Source: a bacterium (GTDB lineage Bacteria > Patescibacteriota > Microgenomatia > UBA1406 > GWC2-37-13). Taken from it: a DNA stretch of 32,539 nt. The notes below the pieces were generated by a model. That model did no database searches. It was given only the letters and a program-made list of their open reading frames with translations, and was not told the origin of the DNA. Position 1 is the first letter of the stretch, and each line of letters starts with the position of its first letter. Shown here piece by piece: positions 20,715-28,579 of this stretch. The DNA lies in assembly GCA_030647255.1 (NCBI GenBank), contig JAUSJK010000048.1, positions 1 through 32,539 on the forward strand, read 5' to 3'. The position numbers and the translations under genes were made by a program.

Positions 20715-21707
20715 ATGTTCGAATCAACCAGAATAAAACTTACGTTATGGTACGTACTTATTATCACGGTAGTCTGCGTACTTTTTGGTATTGTTATTTT
20801 TTCACTTCTTCATCGGGAACTCATGATCAGTGAAAATAGATTGGGTCCTCGTATGGAACGCTTGCGATATTTGAATCCCGATATGTTTCTCCAGTATCAA
20901 GCTCAAAGAGAAGCAACGGAACAGTCTATCAAGCTTAATCTTCTCTATATGAATATGCTCATTCTTGGCGTCTCAACAATCGCAGGCTATTTTTTGGCAG
21001 GTAAGACGCTCAAACCTATACAGCATATGGTAGAGGAACAAAACAGATTTATTGCGGATGCTTCACATGAGTTAAAAACTCCAATTACTGCATTGCGAAC
21101 AGGAACAGAGGTGACGTTGCGGGATAAAAAGCTTACTCTTATCGAGGCAAAAAAAATTCTTGAAGGAAATCTTGAAGAGATAAAAAATCTACAGTCTCTT
21201 TCAGATAACCTTTTAAGTTTGGCAAAGTTCGACAGAAACCATTCTGACATACAGACGTCGGAAGTATCGCTTAAACAAACTCTCATAGAAGCAAAAAAAA
21301 TTGTCGATCCGCTTGCATCTCGTAAACAGATCGATATAAAAATTTCAGGAAGTGATACAAAAGTTAAAGGCTATAAAGAAGAATTGGTAAAGCTATTTGT
21401 AATATTTTTGGATAACGCTATCAAATACAGTTCTGAACACACAGTAATTCAGGCGGTAATCTCTTCTTTAGGTAGGATGGGAGTAGTGAAAATCGTGGAT
21501 CATGGAATAGGTATAAATCCCGAAGATATCTCTCATATTTTCGATAGGTTTTATAGGACAGACAAATCTCGGCGTAAAGATAAGACACCCGGGTATGGAC
21601 TGGGTTTATCAATAGCTAAGAAAATTGTCGAACTTCATCATAGCGGTATCAAAGTAGAAAGCACCGTGGGAAAAGGAACGACATTTGTGGTCTCACTTCC
21701 GAAGTAA
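20715..21707 (+). CDS. Sensor histidine kinase
   Basis: The 330-residue protein has two membrane helices (about residues 9-31 and 76-95) framing a very short external loop of about 45 residues, so it is a small-loop sensor. There is no clear HAMP. The H box is FIADASHELKTP with His118, followed by the N box D-N-A-I-K-Y-S, G1 D-H-G-I-G-I, F box F-D-R-F-Y-R and G2 G-Y-G-L-G-L-S. It should autophosphorylate and act on the adjacent regulator. No Shine-Dalgarno sequence precedes the ATG; coupling with the regulator gene, three bases upstream, is likely. The signal is unknown; a membrane-intrinsic signal is suggested by the tiny outer loop. Confidence 0.92.
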   Translation: MFESTRIKLTLWYVLIITVVCVLFGIVIFSLLHRELMISENRLGPRMERLRYLNPDMFLQYQAQREATEQSIKLNLLYMNMLILGVSTIAGYFLAGKTLKPIQHMVEEQNRFIADASHELKTPITALRTGTEVTLRDKKLTLIEAKKILEGNLEEIKNLQSLSDNLLSLAKFDRNHSDIQTSEVSLKQTLIEAKKIVDPLASRKQIDIKISGSDTKVKGYKEELVKLFVIFLDNAIKYSSEHTVIQAVISSLGRMGVVKIVDHGIGINPEDISHIFDRFYRTDKSRRKDKTPGYGLGLSIAKKIVELHHSGIKVESTVGKGTTFVVSLPK

Positions 21708-21716
21708 TTCTAGGAC

Positions 21717-21735
21717 TTTTTCAGTGTTTTCTCAG
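21717..21735 (+). promoter_or_regulatory. Second predicted response-regulator operator with 11-bp period
   Basis: TTTTTCAG (21717-21724) and TTTCTCAG (21728-21735) match at 7 of 8 positions and are exactly 11 bp apart. The second half-site ends about 10 nt before TATATT (21746-21751), the same geometry as at 19997-20030. It predicts that the hydrolase gene belongs to the regulon of the adjacent two-component system. Confidence 0.45.
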
Positions 21736-21756
21736 GTTGCTAACATATATTTTAAT

Positions 21757-22809
21757 ATGACCATAAAAAAACTATTTTTTTTTATACTATTACTTCTTCT
21801 TGCTGTTCCATTTTTTATGCAAAAAATAAATAACAATATGCCAACAGATAATCCTTATGAAATGGAAAATGAAGGAGGTTTAGAGGAGAAAACTCCTCAT
21901 GAATTATCTATTGAAACACTGAGAGAAGGAACATATCCGGGCAGTGATATAACGGTAGAAGAAACATTACCTCAAGGAAGTAATTATTACCGATATATTG
22001 CTTCCTACCAGTCAGAAGGAAATAAAATATTTGCTCTTCTCACTGTTCCAATAGGGGAAAAACCTGCAACGGGCTGGCCTGTGATCATATTCAATCACGG
22101 ATACATTCCTCCGGCAGAGTATAGAACAACAGAAAAATATATTGCCTATACGGATGCATTTTCACGCAGCGGATATATTGTCTTTAAATCTGATTATAGA
22201 GGTCATGGAAGTTCCGAAGGACAACCTGCGGGAGGATATGGTTCAAATGCCTATACTATTGATGTCCTCAATGGTATGTCATCGATTAAGAAATATAAAG
22301 ATGCCGATATCAATAAAATCGGCATGTGGGGACATTCTATGGGAGGTTTTATTACACTGCGGAGCATGGTAGTAAATAAAGATATAAAAGCGGGAGTGAT
22401 TTGGGGAGGCGTGGTTGCATCATATCCTGATTTGATAAATAGATGGAGAAGGAATACAACGCGTCCTACAATATCGGGAGGATCGAGGGGATGGAGACAA
22501 ACTCTCATTGATCAATATAAATCGCCTGAAGAGAATCCCAAATTTTGGAATTCTATATCGGCAAATTCATACCTCAAAGATATCTCAGGCTCACTACAAC
22601 TGCATCACGGTACAGCAGACACTTCAGCCCCCGTTGAATTTTCAGAAATACTGGAAAAACAAATGAAAGATGCAGGTCACACAGTTGAACTGTATACTTA
22701 TATGGGCGATGATCATAATATTTCAACCAACTTATATACTGCGTTACAGAGGTCAGTCGATTTTTTTGATATACACGTCAATGGAATACAGCCAAAAATA
22801 GGCAGTTAA
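21757..22809 (+). CDS. Secreted alpha/beta-hydrolase (prolyl-oligopeptidase-like peptidase or esterase)
   Basis: The 350-residue protein has an N-terminal signal/anchor segment (about residues 4-21) and then an alpha/beta-hydrolase domain. F-N-H-G (about 112-115) forms the oxyanion region, GHSMGG holds the nucleophile Ser194, H-H-G-T-A-D the likely acid, and GDDHN the catalytic His. A wide range of peptidase and esterase reactions is possible. The longer in-frame start at 21685 overlaps the kinase gene and would place the signal peptide internally, so ATG 21757 is preferred. Its promoter carries a direct repeat like that of the regulator gene. The cupredoxin gene follows after a short gap. 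Confidence 0.8.
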   Translation: MTIKKLFFFILLLLLAVPFFMQKINNNMPTDNPYEMENEGGLEEKTPHELSIETLREGTYPGSDITVEETLPQGSNYYRYIASYQSEGNKIFALLTVPIGEKPATGWPVIIFNHGYIPPAEYRTTEKYIAYTDAFSRSGYIVFKSDYRGHGSSEGQPAGGYGSNAYTIDVLNGMSSIKKYKDADINKIGMWGHSMGGFITLRSMVVNKDIKAGVIWGGVVASYPDLINRWRRNTTRPTISGGSRGWRQTLIDQYKSPEENPKFWNSISANSYLKDISGSLQLHHGTADTSAPVEFSEILEKQMKDAGHTVELYTYMGDDHNISTNLYTALQRSVDFFDIHVNGIQPKIGS

Positions 22810-22824
22810 TATATTTTTATATTG

Positions 22825-22857
22825 AAGGAGGTGAATTAAGAGTATGAACGAAGGAGG
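22825..22857 (+). promoter_or_regulatory. Tandem Shine-Dalgarno sequences of the cupredoxin gene
   Basis: AAGGAGGTGA (22825-22834) lies 12 nt before ATG 22844, and GGAGG (22853-22857) lies 7 nt before ATG 22865. The two ATGs are in frame, so two starts seven codons apart are possible; spacing favours 22865. Confidence 0.55.
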
Positions 22858-22864
22858 CAATAAA

Positions 22865-23314
22865 ATGAACCCGATGATGCTTGTAGGTGTGATTGTAATG
22901 ATAGCCATTATAGGAGGAGTTGTGATGATTTCAGGCCAGAAAGGTTCTCCAGAATCTGCTACTCCTACCCCGGAAGTGATGGAAGCGAAACCGAGCGGTA
23001 CAATGAAAGCAGTGACGGATACTCCTGGGACTGATATGGAAGTAAAGACAATTAATATAGACGCAGGAAGTTTTTACTACGATCCTAAAGTGATAAAAGT
23101 AAAAAAAGGTGAAAAAGTAAAGATTGTTATGACGAGTAAAGACATGATGCATGACTTCAATATTGATGAATTAGGAGTCAAATTACCTATAACCAAAGCA
23201 GGCGAAACTTCGGAAGTAGAGTTTACTGCCGATACAATAGGTACATTCGAGTACTACTGTTCCATAGGACAACATAGGAAAAATGGACAAGTGGGAACAA
23301 TTATTGTAGAGTAA
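22865..23314 (+). CDS. Membrane-anchored cupredoxin (plastocyanin-like)
   Basis: The protein (149 residues from ATG 22865, 156 from ATG 22844) has an N-terminal membrane anchor (about residues 4-22), a Thr/Pro/Glu linker and a beta-barrel cupredoxin domain. Copper ligands are His in MMHDF, Cys in Y-Y-C-S-I-G-Q-H and the following His. The usual fourth ligand, Met in the G-M-V-G turn, is Gln here (GQVG), as in stellacyanin-type centres. It would be a low-potential electron-transfer or copper-handling protein on the outer face of the membrane. No respiratory oxidase gene lies nearby. The strong Shine-Dalgarno sequences stand out in this window and suggest high expression. Confidence 0.8.
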   Translation: MNPMMLVGVIVMIAIIGGVVMISGQKGSPESATPTPEVMEAKPSGTMKAVTDTPGTDMEVKTINIDAGSFYYDPKVIKVKKGEKVKIVMTSKDMMHDFNIDELGVKLPITKAGETSEVEFTADTIGTFEYYCSIGQHRKNGQVGTIIVE

Positions 23315-23329
23315 AAATTTCGGTATTAA

Positions 23330-24088
23330 CTACTGAGAGTTGCTCTTTTTGGCCGTTATTATAAGGCTTAATCCAAACCCTAAGTTAATACGGTTTTCTA
23401 TATGTTTAATCCATATGTCTATAAGAGTATGAAATAATCGAGAAAGAAAGCCTGCCTTTTTATTAATGACACGGAGGTTGTGAGGGGCAGATTTTTTGAG
23501 CATTTTTTCAAAAAAGAGATAGATAAAAAAACCTAACATATTCCAATGTCTTATAGACTCAACAGAATAACCTGTTTCATAGAGTAAATTTTTAAGTCTC
23601 GTCGCGGAATAACGTCGAAAGTGACCAAGATTTTTATCCCGGATACTATAGAGAAATTGATATGCCGGGACGAGAATAAGCAATCGTCCATCCGGTTCAA
23701 GTCTATTCTTTATTGACCAAAGAATTTTTTTGTCATCTTCTATATGTTCAAGCACGTCAATCATAGAAATCGTATCATACGTTCTTTTTATACGATTCAA
23801 GTTTTCTGCCTCTAGCGGATATACATGGCCAATGTTTCCATAAAGTTGTCTTCCTAATTTGATTAGATCGTTATTTGGCTCTATACCTTCAACTTTGACC
23901 CCTTTCATTTTACTCACTGTATTCATAAAATGTGTCGCCCCAGATCCTATATCGAGGAGTGTCTTACCTTTAACCATATGAGCAAGGAGCCAATACATGT
24001 TTTTATTTCTAAAATCGGCTGAGGTATCGCCAAGATTTTTATACAGATGTAAAAGGTGAGCGTCGGGAGTGTCCTTCGTCATATTCAT
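23330..24088 (-). CDS. Class I SAM-dependent methyltransferase
   Basis: The protein is about 252 residues and has a class I methyltransferase core: motif I as LLDIGSGATHF (about 45-55), E in GVKVEGIEPN for the ribose, motif II region I-S-M-I-D-V-L-E-H-I-E-D (about 109-120) and G-R-L-L-I-L-V-P-A (about 140). The C-terminal part is hydrophobic and basic and may associate with the membrane. The D-V-L-E-H motif is typical of methyltransferases that act on ubiquinone-like, lipid-linked or sugar substrates. ATG 24088 is chosen because a TATAAT (24102-24097) lies 8 nt upstream; TTG 24097 and ATG 24082 are alternatives. It is divergent from a second methyltransferase gene. Confidence 0.75.
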   Translation of the reverse strand: MNMTKDTPDAHLLHLYKNLGDTSADFRNKNMYWLLAHMVKGKTLLDIGSGATHFMNTVSKMKGVKVEGIEPNNDLIKLGRQLYGNIGHVYPLEAENLNRIKRTYDTISMIDVLEHIEDDKKILWSIKNRLEPDGRLLILVPAYQFLYSIRDKNLGHFRRYSATRLKNLLYETGYSVESIRHWNMLGFFIYLFFEKMLKKSAPHNLRVINKKAGFLSRLFHTLIDIWIKHIENRINLGFGLSLIITAKKSNSQ

Positions 24089-24096
24089 AAGGCACA

Positions 24097-24134
24097 ATTA
24101 TACATTTTCTTATATTGCATTTACACTTTATAAT
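24097..24134. promoter_or_regulatory. Divergent -10 elements between two methyltransferase genes
   Basis: Minus strand TATAAT (24102-24097), 8 nt before ATG 24088. Plus strand TATAAT (24129-24134), exactly 6 nt before ATG 24141. The plus-strand box decides the start at 24141, not the upstream start at 24069. Confidence 0.5.
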
Positions 24135-24140
24135 GTGTGC

Positions 24141-24992
24141 ATGAAATTGTGTAGTATATGCGACAGAAATATATATTTGTTAAAAGAAATAAATGGAGAT
24201 CAAATATGGGAATGCAGAGACTGTTCTGTCGCTTATACACGACAAGAAAAAACATATAATATTTATAATAATAAGATTGACTATAAAATTAATACTTATC
24301 GGCGCTTAGAGAAGTATCATGAAAAACAATTCAGAAATATTATTAATACTGTAACTAGATTTATTTCCTCGGGAAATCTTCTCGAAGTAGGCGCAGGATT
24401 CGGACTTTTTTCTTCTCTGCTCTCGGAGTATAAAAATTACTCAATTGAAGTAATTGAGCCTCATCTTTCATTATATTTTCTAAAAAATAATCAAAAGGTA
24501 ATTATGCATAGGAAAAAATATGAGGAATTCTTAAAAGAAAATAAAAAGAAATATGATGGTGTTTTTTTCCTCGATGTGCTGGAACATTTTGATAGGCCCG
24601 ACGACATTCTTCGTCGGACAAGAAAAATACTTTCCATAAACGGATATCTTATCCTTCAATTGCCGAATTATAGGAGCCTCATGGCGCGTATATGTAAAGA
24701 TTGGTCATGGTGGATGGTGAGTGATCATAAAATACATTTTTCTCCTCGCTCAGCAAAACTACTCTTAGAGAAAGAAGGCTATATGGTAAGGTATATAACA
24801 ACATATGAACCCTGGTATGATTTCAAAAAAAATCTCGATGGAAACTTTACTTATATCCAATCTTCAATGCTTAGAAAATCTATCAAATTAGTTTTTTTCT
24901 TGTTATTTGTGCCTTTTTATTTTTTATTCAGAAGTCTTGTATGGAGAAGTGATTATGGAGGATTACTATTGATTATTGCTAAAAAATTATGA
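24141..24992 (+). CDS. SAM-dependent methyltransferase with N-terminal zinc ribbon
   Basis: The 283-residue protein has four cysteines in two C-x2-C pairs at the N terminus (Cys4/Cys7 and Cys26/Cys29), which form a likely zinc ribbon. A class I methyltransferase domain follows with LLEVGAGFGLF (motif I, about 81-91), V-I-E-P-H (about 105), F-F-L-D-V-L-E-H-F (about 144) and Y-L-I-L-Q-L-P-N-Y. This layout is common for methyltransferases in sugar or glycan gene clusters, for example C-methyltransferases. The C-terminal part has a hydrophobic segment (about 238-260) that may anchor it to the membrane. The gene is very AT-rich. Confidence 0.75.
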   Translation: MKLCSICDRNIYLLKEINGDQIWECRDCSVAYTRQEKTYNIYNNKIDYKINTYRRLEKYHEKQFRNIINTVTRFISSGNLLEVGAGFGLFSSLLSEYKNYSIEVIEPHLSLYFLKNNQKVIMHRKKYEEFLKENKKKYDGVFFLDVLEHFDRPDDILRRTRKILSINGYLILQLPNYRSLMARICKDWSWWMVSDHKIHFSPRSAKLLLEKEGYMVRYITTYEPWYDFKKNLDGNFTYIQSSMLRKSIKLVFFLLFVPFYFLFRSLVWRSDYGGLLLIIAKKL

Positions 24993-25000
24993 AGTGCTAA

Positions 25001-26407
25001 TTAGTTAACTTTCTTAAAAACATATTGGTCTCCTTCATGATAGTAGATAGAGTATTTTTTATCAGATAAAAGCCTTTGAAGAAGATTTTTAATATCAGAA
25101 ATGCCCAAATAATTACCCGGGCTCTGTCCATCCCGTGCATCGATCAATATATAATCAGGTGTGTGTTTTTTATAATCATCTCGGAGAATATAGACGTTAT
25201 TGTGCAAAAAAGGCACTGTTAGATTATTTTGTGCTGCTATTTTCGCATCTTTGGGCACTGCTTGTATCATTTTATTCAAGAATGCAAAATCGTTAGTGTG
25301 TTTATAAAAAGCAGGATGGTAGGCCAGTCCTAAAGGTCCATGAAATATGAATCTATGTAAAAAAAGTGAGTTGATTATAAGTAAGAAAGCTATGACATAG
25401 CTTAGTTTATGAAGTTTTCCTTTTTGTATCCAAGCCAACGCACAGACTGACGCAATTGCAAGAGTGGGAGCGATCTCGGCGTTATAATGTAGGCCTAAAT
25501 CCCATCGAATAGCACCTTCTGTAAGAAATCGATGACTATAATGAAGAAGAAATAATGGCCAGAGTGCTGGAGAAAACAGAGGAAGAAAAAGAAAACTTAA
25601 CCCCGTCCAGAATAAAGTTTGTAATTTGATAAGCGGGGAAACCATTTGCACAAGGATATCTGTTATTCCTCCGATATTTTTAGGTGCATATTGATATGTA
25701 GGAGAAAGTCCGGCAATAATTATTTTTATGGCTATAAATCCCCATAGTAGAGATGCCAAAAAAGTGGCAATGCTTAATTTTCTCCACTCTTTTTTATATA
25801 AGAATACAAATATAGAAACACCTATTCCTAAAAGAAAAAGACTTTCTTTAAATCCCAATGTAATTATAAAAAATAAAAGAAATAGTTTTTTTCTAGAATT
25901 AAACATTGCCCAATAGGTAAGCATAAGAAAGACTGTCATGACAGTAAGTTCATGAAAGTCGGAGTAAATCGCATTTTGTAAACCAATAAATAAAAAGTAG
26001 GCGAGCACGACAGACGTAGATAAAAAATAGTTTTTAAGAATTTTATTTCCAATCAAAAAAAGAACGTATCCACTCAATCCTACTAGTAATGATTCTGCAA
26101 TAAGGAGGGCTTCGCTTCTAGATGTAAACCAGTAGATAGGTGTAAGAAGAAATATACTGGGATTAAAGTGATCAGCAAAAATAATTTTTCCTGGAACGAT
26201 AAAATGGTCAATAATTGGAGCTTGAAAACGAGATAGCTTCCAGATTGCGACATCAAATATTCCAAAATCGTAATATCCTAAATCATACTGCAAAAAGCGA
26301 TTTACATTTATGAGGCTTCCTGCAAGTGCATATAGACCACAGCATACTATAATAAATATCTGCCAGATAAAGGAACGTTTAAGGAGCTGTAGTATTTTAA
26401 TTTTCAT
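25001..26407 (-). CDS. DUF2079-family polytopic membrane protein
   Basis: The 468-residue protein has about ten membrane helices and a hydrophilic C-terminal portion. The N-terminal region reads D-L-G-Y-Y-D-F-G-I-F-D (about 42-52), then A-D-H-F-N-P near residue 78, motifs found in DUF2079 proteins and resembling the acidic loop of GT-C glycosyltransferases. The C-terminal part contains H-R-F-L-T-E-G-A-I-R-W-D-L-G-L-H-Y, also typical. The family is often found with surface-glycan genes, and members may transfer sugars from lipid carriers, but no activity has been shown to my knowledge. It starts 3 nt after the patatin stop codon and is probably translated together with it. Confidence 0.78.
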   Translation of the reverse strand: MKIKILQLLKRSFIWQIFIIVCCGLYALAGSLINVNRFLQYDLGYYDFGIFDVAIWKLSRFQAPIIDHFIVPGKIIFADHFNPSIFLLTPIYWFTSRSEALLIAESLLVGLSGYVLFLIGNKILKNYFLSTSVVLAYFLFIGLQNAIYSDFHELTVMTVFLMLTYWAMFNSRKKLFLLFFIITLGFKESLFLLGIGVSIFVFLYKKEWRKLSIATFLASLLWGFIAIKIIIAGLSPTYQYAPKNIGGITDILVQMVSPLIKLQTLFWTGLSFLFLPLFSPALWPLFLLHYSHRFLTEGAIRWDLGLHYNAEIAPTLAIASVCALAWIQKGKLHKLSYVIAFLLIINSLFLHRFIFHGPLGLAYHPAFYKHTNDFAFLNKMIQAVPKDAKIAAQNNLTVPFLHNNVYILRDDYKKHTPDYILIDARDGQSPGNYLGISDIKNLLQRLLSDKKYSIYYHEGDQYVFKKVN

Positions 26408-26410
26408 ACA

Positions 26411-27403
26411 TTATGGTCTCTTATATTGATACCACATAGTGTTTTTATTCGTTACTTTAAATTTTTTATCTGTTCCATCCAAAATGGCACTCCAGTCTAT
26501 CATCGAAGCAAACTTTTCTCCGTACTCGATGAGTTTTTCTATCTTTGCTACATCGTCACTAGGAATATTTGTCGTAAGAGAAGGATCGATATCTTTCAAG
26601 TCCGGATCAAGCCGGTAGAACGGGCTTAAGGGAAAATGTCTTTGTACTATCTCTGTCTGTTGTTCTCCCGGAGAGCTCAACAGCTCCGCCAAAATCCAGT
26701 CAAACCATTCTGGAAGCCATCGAGGTTGATACATCCGTGGAAATCTCCCAGTTCCCAAAGATACAATGGTCGTCGTAGACGGATCATAACCGTCATTATA
26801 GTAGAAGGCTTCTACACAGGCTTGATAGACTGGATTACCCGCTACACCTACACCTCCATCCGTAAAAAGTGCTTCTTTGCCCTCGATTTTTAATTTCCAA
26901 GGATAAAAATATGTCGGTGCCGCAGCCGATGCCGTGATCACATCAGTAAGTAAGATATCCCCACAACGGCAGGAATTGCCTCGATTATTTTTTACAAAGT
27001 AAAATGGCATTCCATCAATTACTCTTTTGGAAGAAATAAGCAGGTCAATGGGTGAATCATTTATTGTCCAATTGGAGAAAGGCCCGAGCTCCTCTTTAAT
27101 GACGGAGTGTAGTCTTTCTGTCGAATAAAGAAACCCGAGAAATAATCGTTGAACGAAAGAAAATGGAGTAGTTCGAAATATTTCTTTGCTTCTCTTTACG
27201 TATATATCAAGTATTTGGCCGGCTGGCATTCCTGCGGCAATAGCTCCGGCAATGATCGCCCCAGTGGAAGTGCCAGCAACAAACGAAAAAGTCTCGCGGC
27301 TGAGCATATGTGTCATATGCTCAAGTTTTACCAAGGCGATAAGTGGAATAATTCCGCGTATACCTCCACCATCAAGAGAAAGAATATATTTTCTACGAGT
27401 CAT
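26411..27403 (-). CDS. Patatin-like phospholipase
   Basis: The 330-residue protein has the full patatin set: oxyanion loop D-G-G-G-I-R-G (11-17), nucleophile elbow G-T-S-T-G with Ser46, and catalytic Asp182 in F-T-D-G-G. There is also S-L-G-T-G further on. These enzymes hydrolyse lipid acyl esters by a Ser-Asp dyad. No signal peptide is seen, so action on the inner face of the membrane is likely. In bacteria similar patatins take part in lipid turnover, and some serve as effectors in CD-NTase anti-phage systems, but no cyclase gene is present here. A TATCTT-6-ATG promoter with TTGAAT as -35 is directly upstream. The DUF2079 gene follows. Confidence 0.88.
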   Translation of the reverse strand: MTRRKYILSLDGGGIRGIIPLIALVKLEHMTHMLSRETFSFVAGTSTGAIIAGAIAAGMPAGQILDIYVKRSKEIFRTTPFSFVQRLFLGFLYSTERLHSVIKEELGPFSNWTINDSPIDLLISSKRVIDGMPFYFVKNNRGNSCRCGDILLTDVITASAAAPTYFYPWKLKIEGKEALFTDGGVGVAGNPVYQACVEAFYYNDGYDPSTTTIVSLGTGRFPRMYQPRWLPEWFDWILAELLSSPGEQQTEIVQRHFPLSPFYRLDPDLKDIDPSLTTNIPSDDVAKIEKLIEYGEKFASMIDWSAILDGTDKKFKVTNKNTMWYQYKRP

Positions 27404-27409
27404 ATGAAT

Positions 27410-27438
27410 AAGATAGCGATAATTATGAAAAGATTCAA
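27410..27438 (-). promoter_or_regulatory. Promoter of the patatin-DUF2079 unit
   Basis: Minus strand -35 TTGAAT (27438-27433), 17-nt spacer, -10 TATCTT (27415-27410), exactly 6 nt before ATG 27403. Confidence 0.45.
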
Positions 27439-27453
27439 CTCATTGGTAAGAAA

Positions 27454-28557
27454 CTAAGCAAGGGTAAATTTTTTCCCTTTAAAATCTCGATAATGAGTAT
27501 AATCAACATCCCATGCGTCTCCTTCGGGGACAGGAATCTTTCCGTATCCGTTTTCTACGTCGATAGCAAAGCGAGCCGTAGCGGCAATTCCCGATAGTTG
27601 AGGGCGTAGTTTTTTCCATATTTTAATGGCTTTATGAATTGGTACAGTAAAATGTTGTGCCCAGTAGACAGGATCATTTTGAAATAAGTAATAAGGGCGT
27701 ACGCCTTCTTTCGAGAGTACCGTGAATAACTTATAAAGTACTTCAACATTGTCATTTACTTCTTTCAAAAGTACTGTTTGACTCATAATAGTTGCTCCGG
27801 AAAGTTTTCTAAAATTGTTGAGTACACTGAGAGTTTCTTCGGTGAGTTCAAGCGGGTGGTTTATATGTAACATAATATAAGGATTTTTAAGAGTTGAGAG
27901 AAGTTGATAATGCCAATCTCTTACTGCAATAGGATTGTGTACAGGTAATCGGGTACCAATTCTTATAATGTCCAGATGTCCTTTCTGTTGAAGTTGAGCC
28001 AGCTTTTGGATAATATCTGTAAGGTATGGCTGAGGAGATACGAGAGGATCCCCTCCGGATATGATCACTTCATTTATCTCTTTTGCATTTTTGAGAAAAG
28101 CAATTGCTTTTTCGATTTGTTTTGAGGATAAATACGGAGTTTGAGCGATGCTGGCCTTGCTATGGCTTTTGACAAACGATGGCATACCAACCTCTCGTCC
28201 TCTAGTACAAAATCTGCAGTATGTGGCGCAGAAACGGGTAATTGTCCAGAGGGCTCTTCCATGGTATATAACATTACCTTTTTTATCGAGCTTACCTCTA
28301 TATTTATAGACTATTCCTGGAGCAACTTCATGGTAGTCTTCGTTAAGCGGGTCACTCGCTTTTTTTTGATAATATTTTTTTTCCTCTTTAGGTGATGCGA
28401 TAAATTGTCTTCCTAAAGGTCCATTTTTTCCCCCTGTTTTTTCAATAAGACGAATCATGTAGAGAGATATCATTTCGGGTAATGCGCCATGTGGCAGCAT
28501 CGCGTCAATACCTCGAGGTTTGACAGATATAGTTTGTGAAGTGCTTACAAAAGACAT
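27454..28557 (-). CDS. KamA-family radical SAM lysine 2,3-aminomutase-like protein
   Basis: The 367-residue radical SAM protein has C-x3-C-x2-C at Cys110, Cys114 and Cys117 (TRFCATYCRFCTRG), SAM-binding G-G-D-P-L (about 168) and the KamA C-terminal region. The pyridoxal-phosphate lysine is kept in E-N-G-Y-G-K-I-P, and the two substrate-binding aspartates (in Q-N-D and in A-I-D-V) are present. The conserved Arg of H-F-R is Thr here (HFTVP), a change near the substrate site. Family members convert L-lysine into beta-lysine or modify elongation factor P. No EF-P or EpmA gene is nearby. A TAAAAT box lies 6 nt before the ATG. Confidence 0.88.
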   Translation of the reverse strand: MSFVSTSQTISVKPRGIDAMLPHGALPEMISLYMIRLIEKTGGKNGPLGRQFIASPKEEKKYYQKKASDPLNEDYHEVAPGIVYKYRGKLDKKGNVIYHGRALWTITRFCATYCRFCTRGREVGMPSFVKSHSKASIAQTPYLSSKQIEKAIAFLKNAKEINEVIISGGDPLVSPQPYLTDIIQKLAQLQQKGHLDIIRIGTRLPVHNPIAVRDWHYQLLSTLKNPYIMLHINHPLELTEETLSVLNNFRKLSGATIMSQTVLLKEVNDNVEVLYKLFTVLSKEGVRPYYLFQNDPVYWAQHFTVPIHKAIKIWKKLRPQLSGIAATARFAIDVENGYGKIPVPEGDAWDVDYTHYRDFKGKKFTLA

Positions 28558-28563
28558 CTTCCT

Positions 28564-28569
28564 ATTTTA
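28564..28569 (-). promoter_or_regulatory. -10 element of the kamA-like gene
   Basis: Minus-strand TAAAAT with exactly 6 nt (AGGAAG) to ATG 28557. AGGA could also act as a weak Shine-Dalgarno sequence in read-through from the upstream glycosylase gene. Confidence 0.35.
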
Positions 28570-28579
28570 GCAGAACGAT

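Noticed and set aside
21685-21756. Longer N terminus of the secreted hydrolase from 21685
   Set aside because: It would overlap the kinase gene and bury the signal segment; ATG 21757 has a promoter just upstream.
24069-24140. Longer N terminus of the zinc-ribbon methyltransferase from 24069
   Set aside because: The extension would run over both divergent promoters; the TATAAT 6 nt before ATG 24141 and the C-x2-C motif directly after that ATG support the shorter protein.
26411-27403. Patatin as the effector of a CD-NTase (CBASS-type) defence system
   Set aside because: No nucleotidyltransferase, E1/E2 or other defence gene is adjacent; the neighbours are DUF2079 and KamA-like genes.
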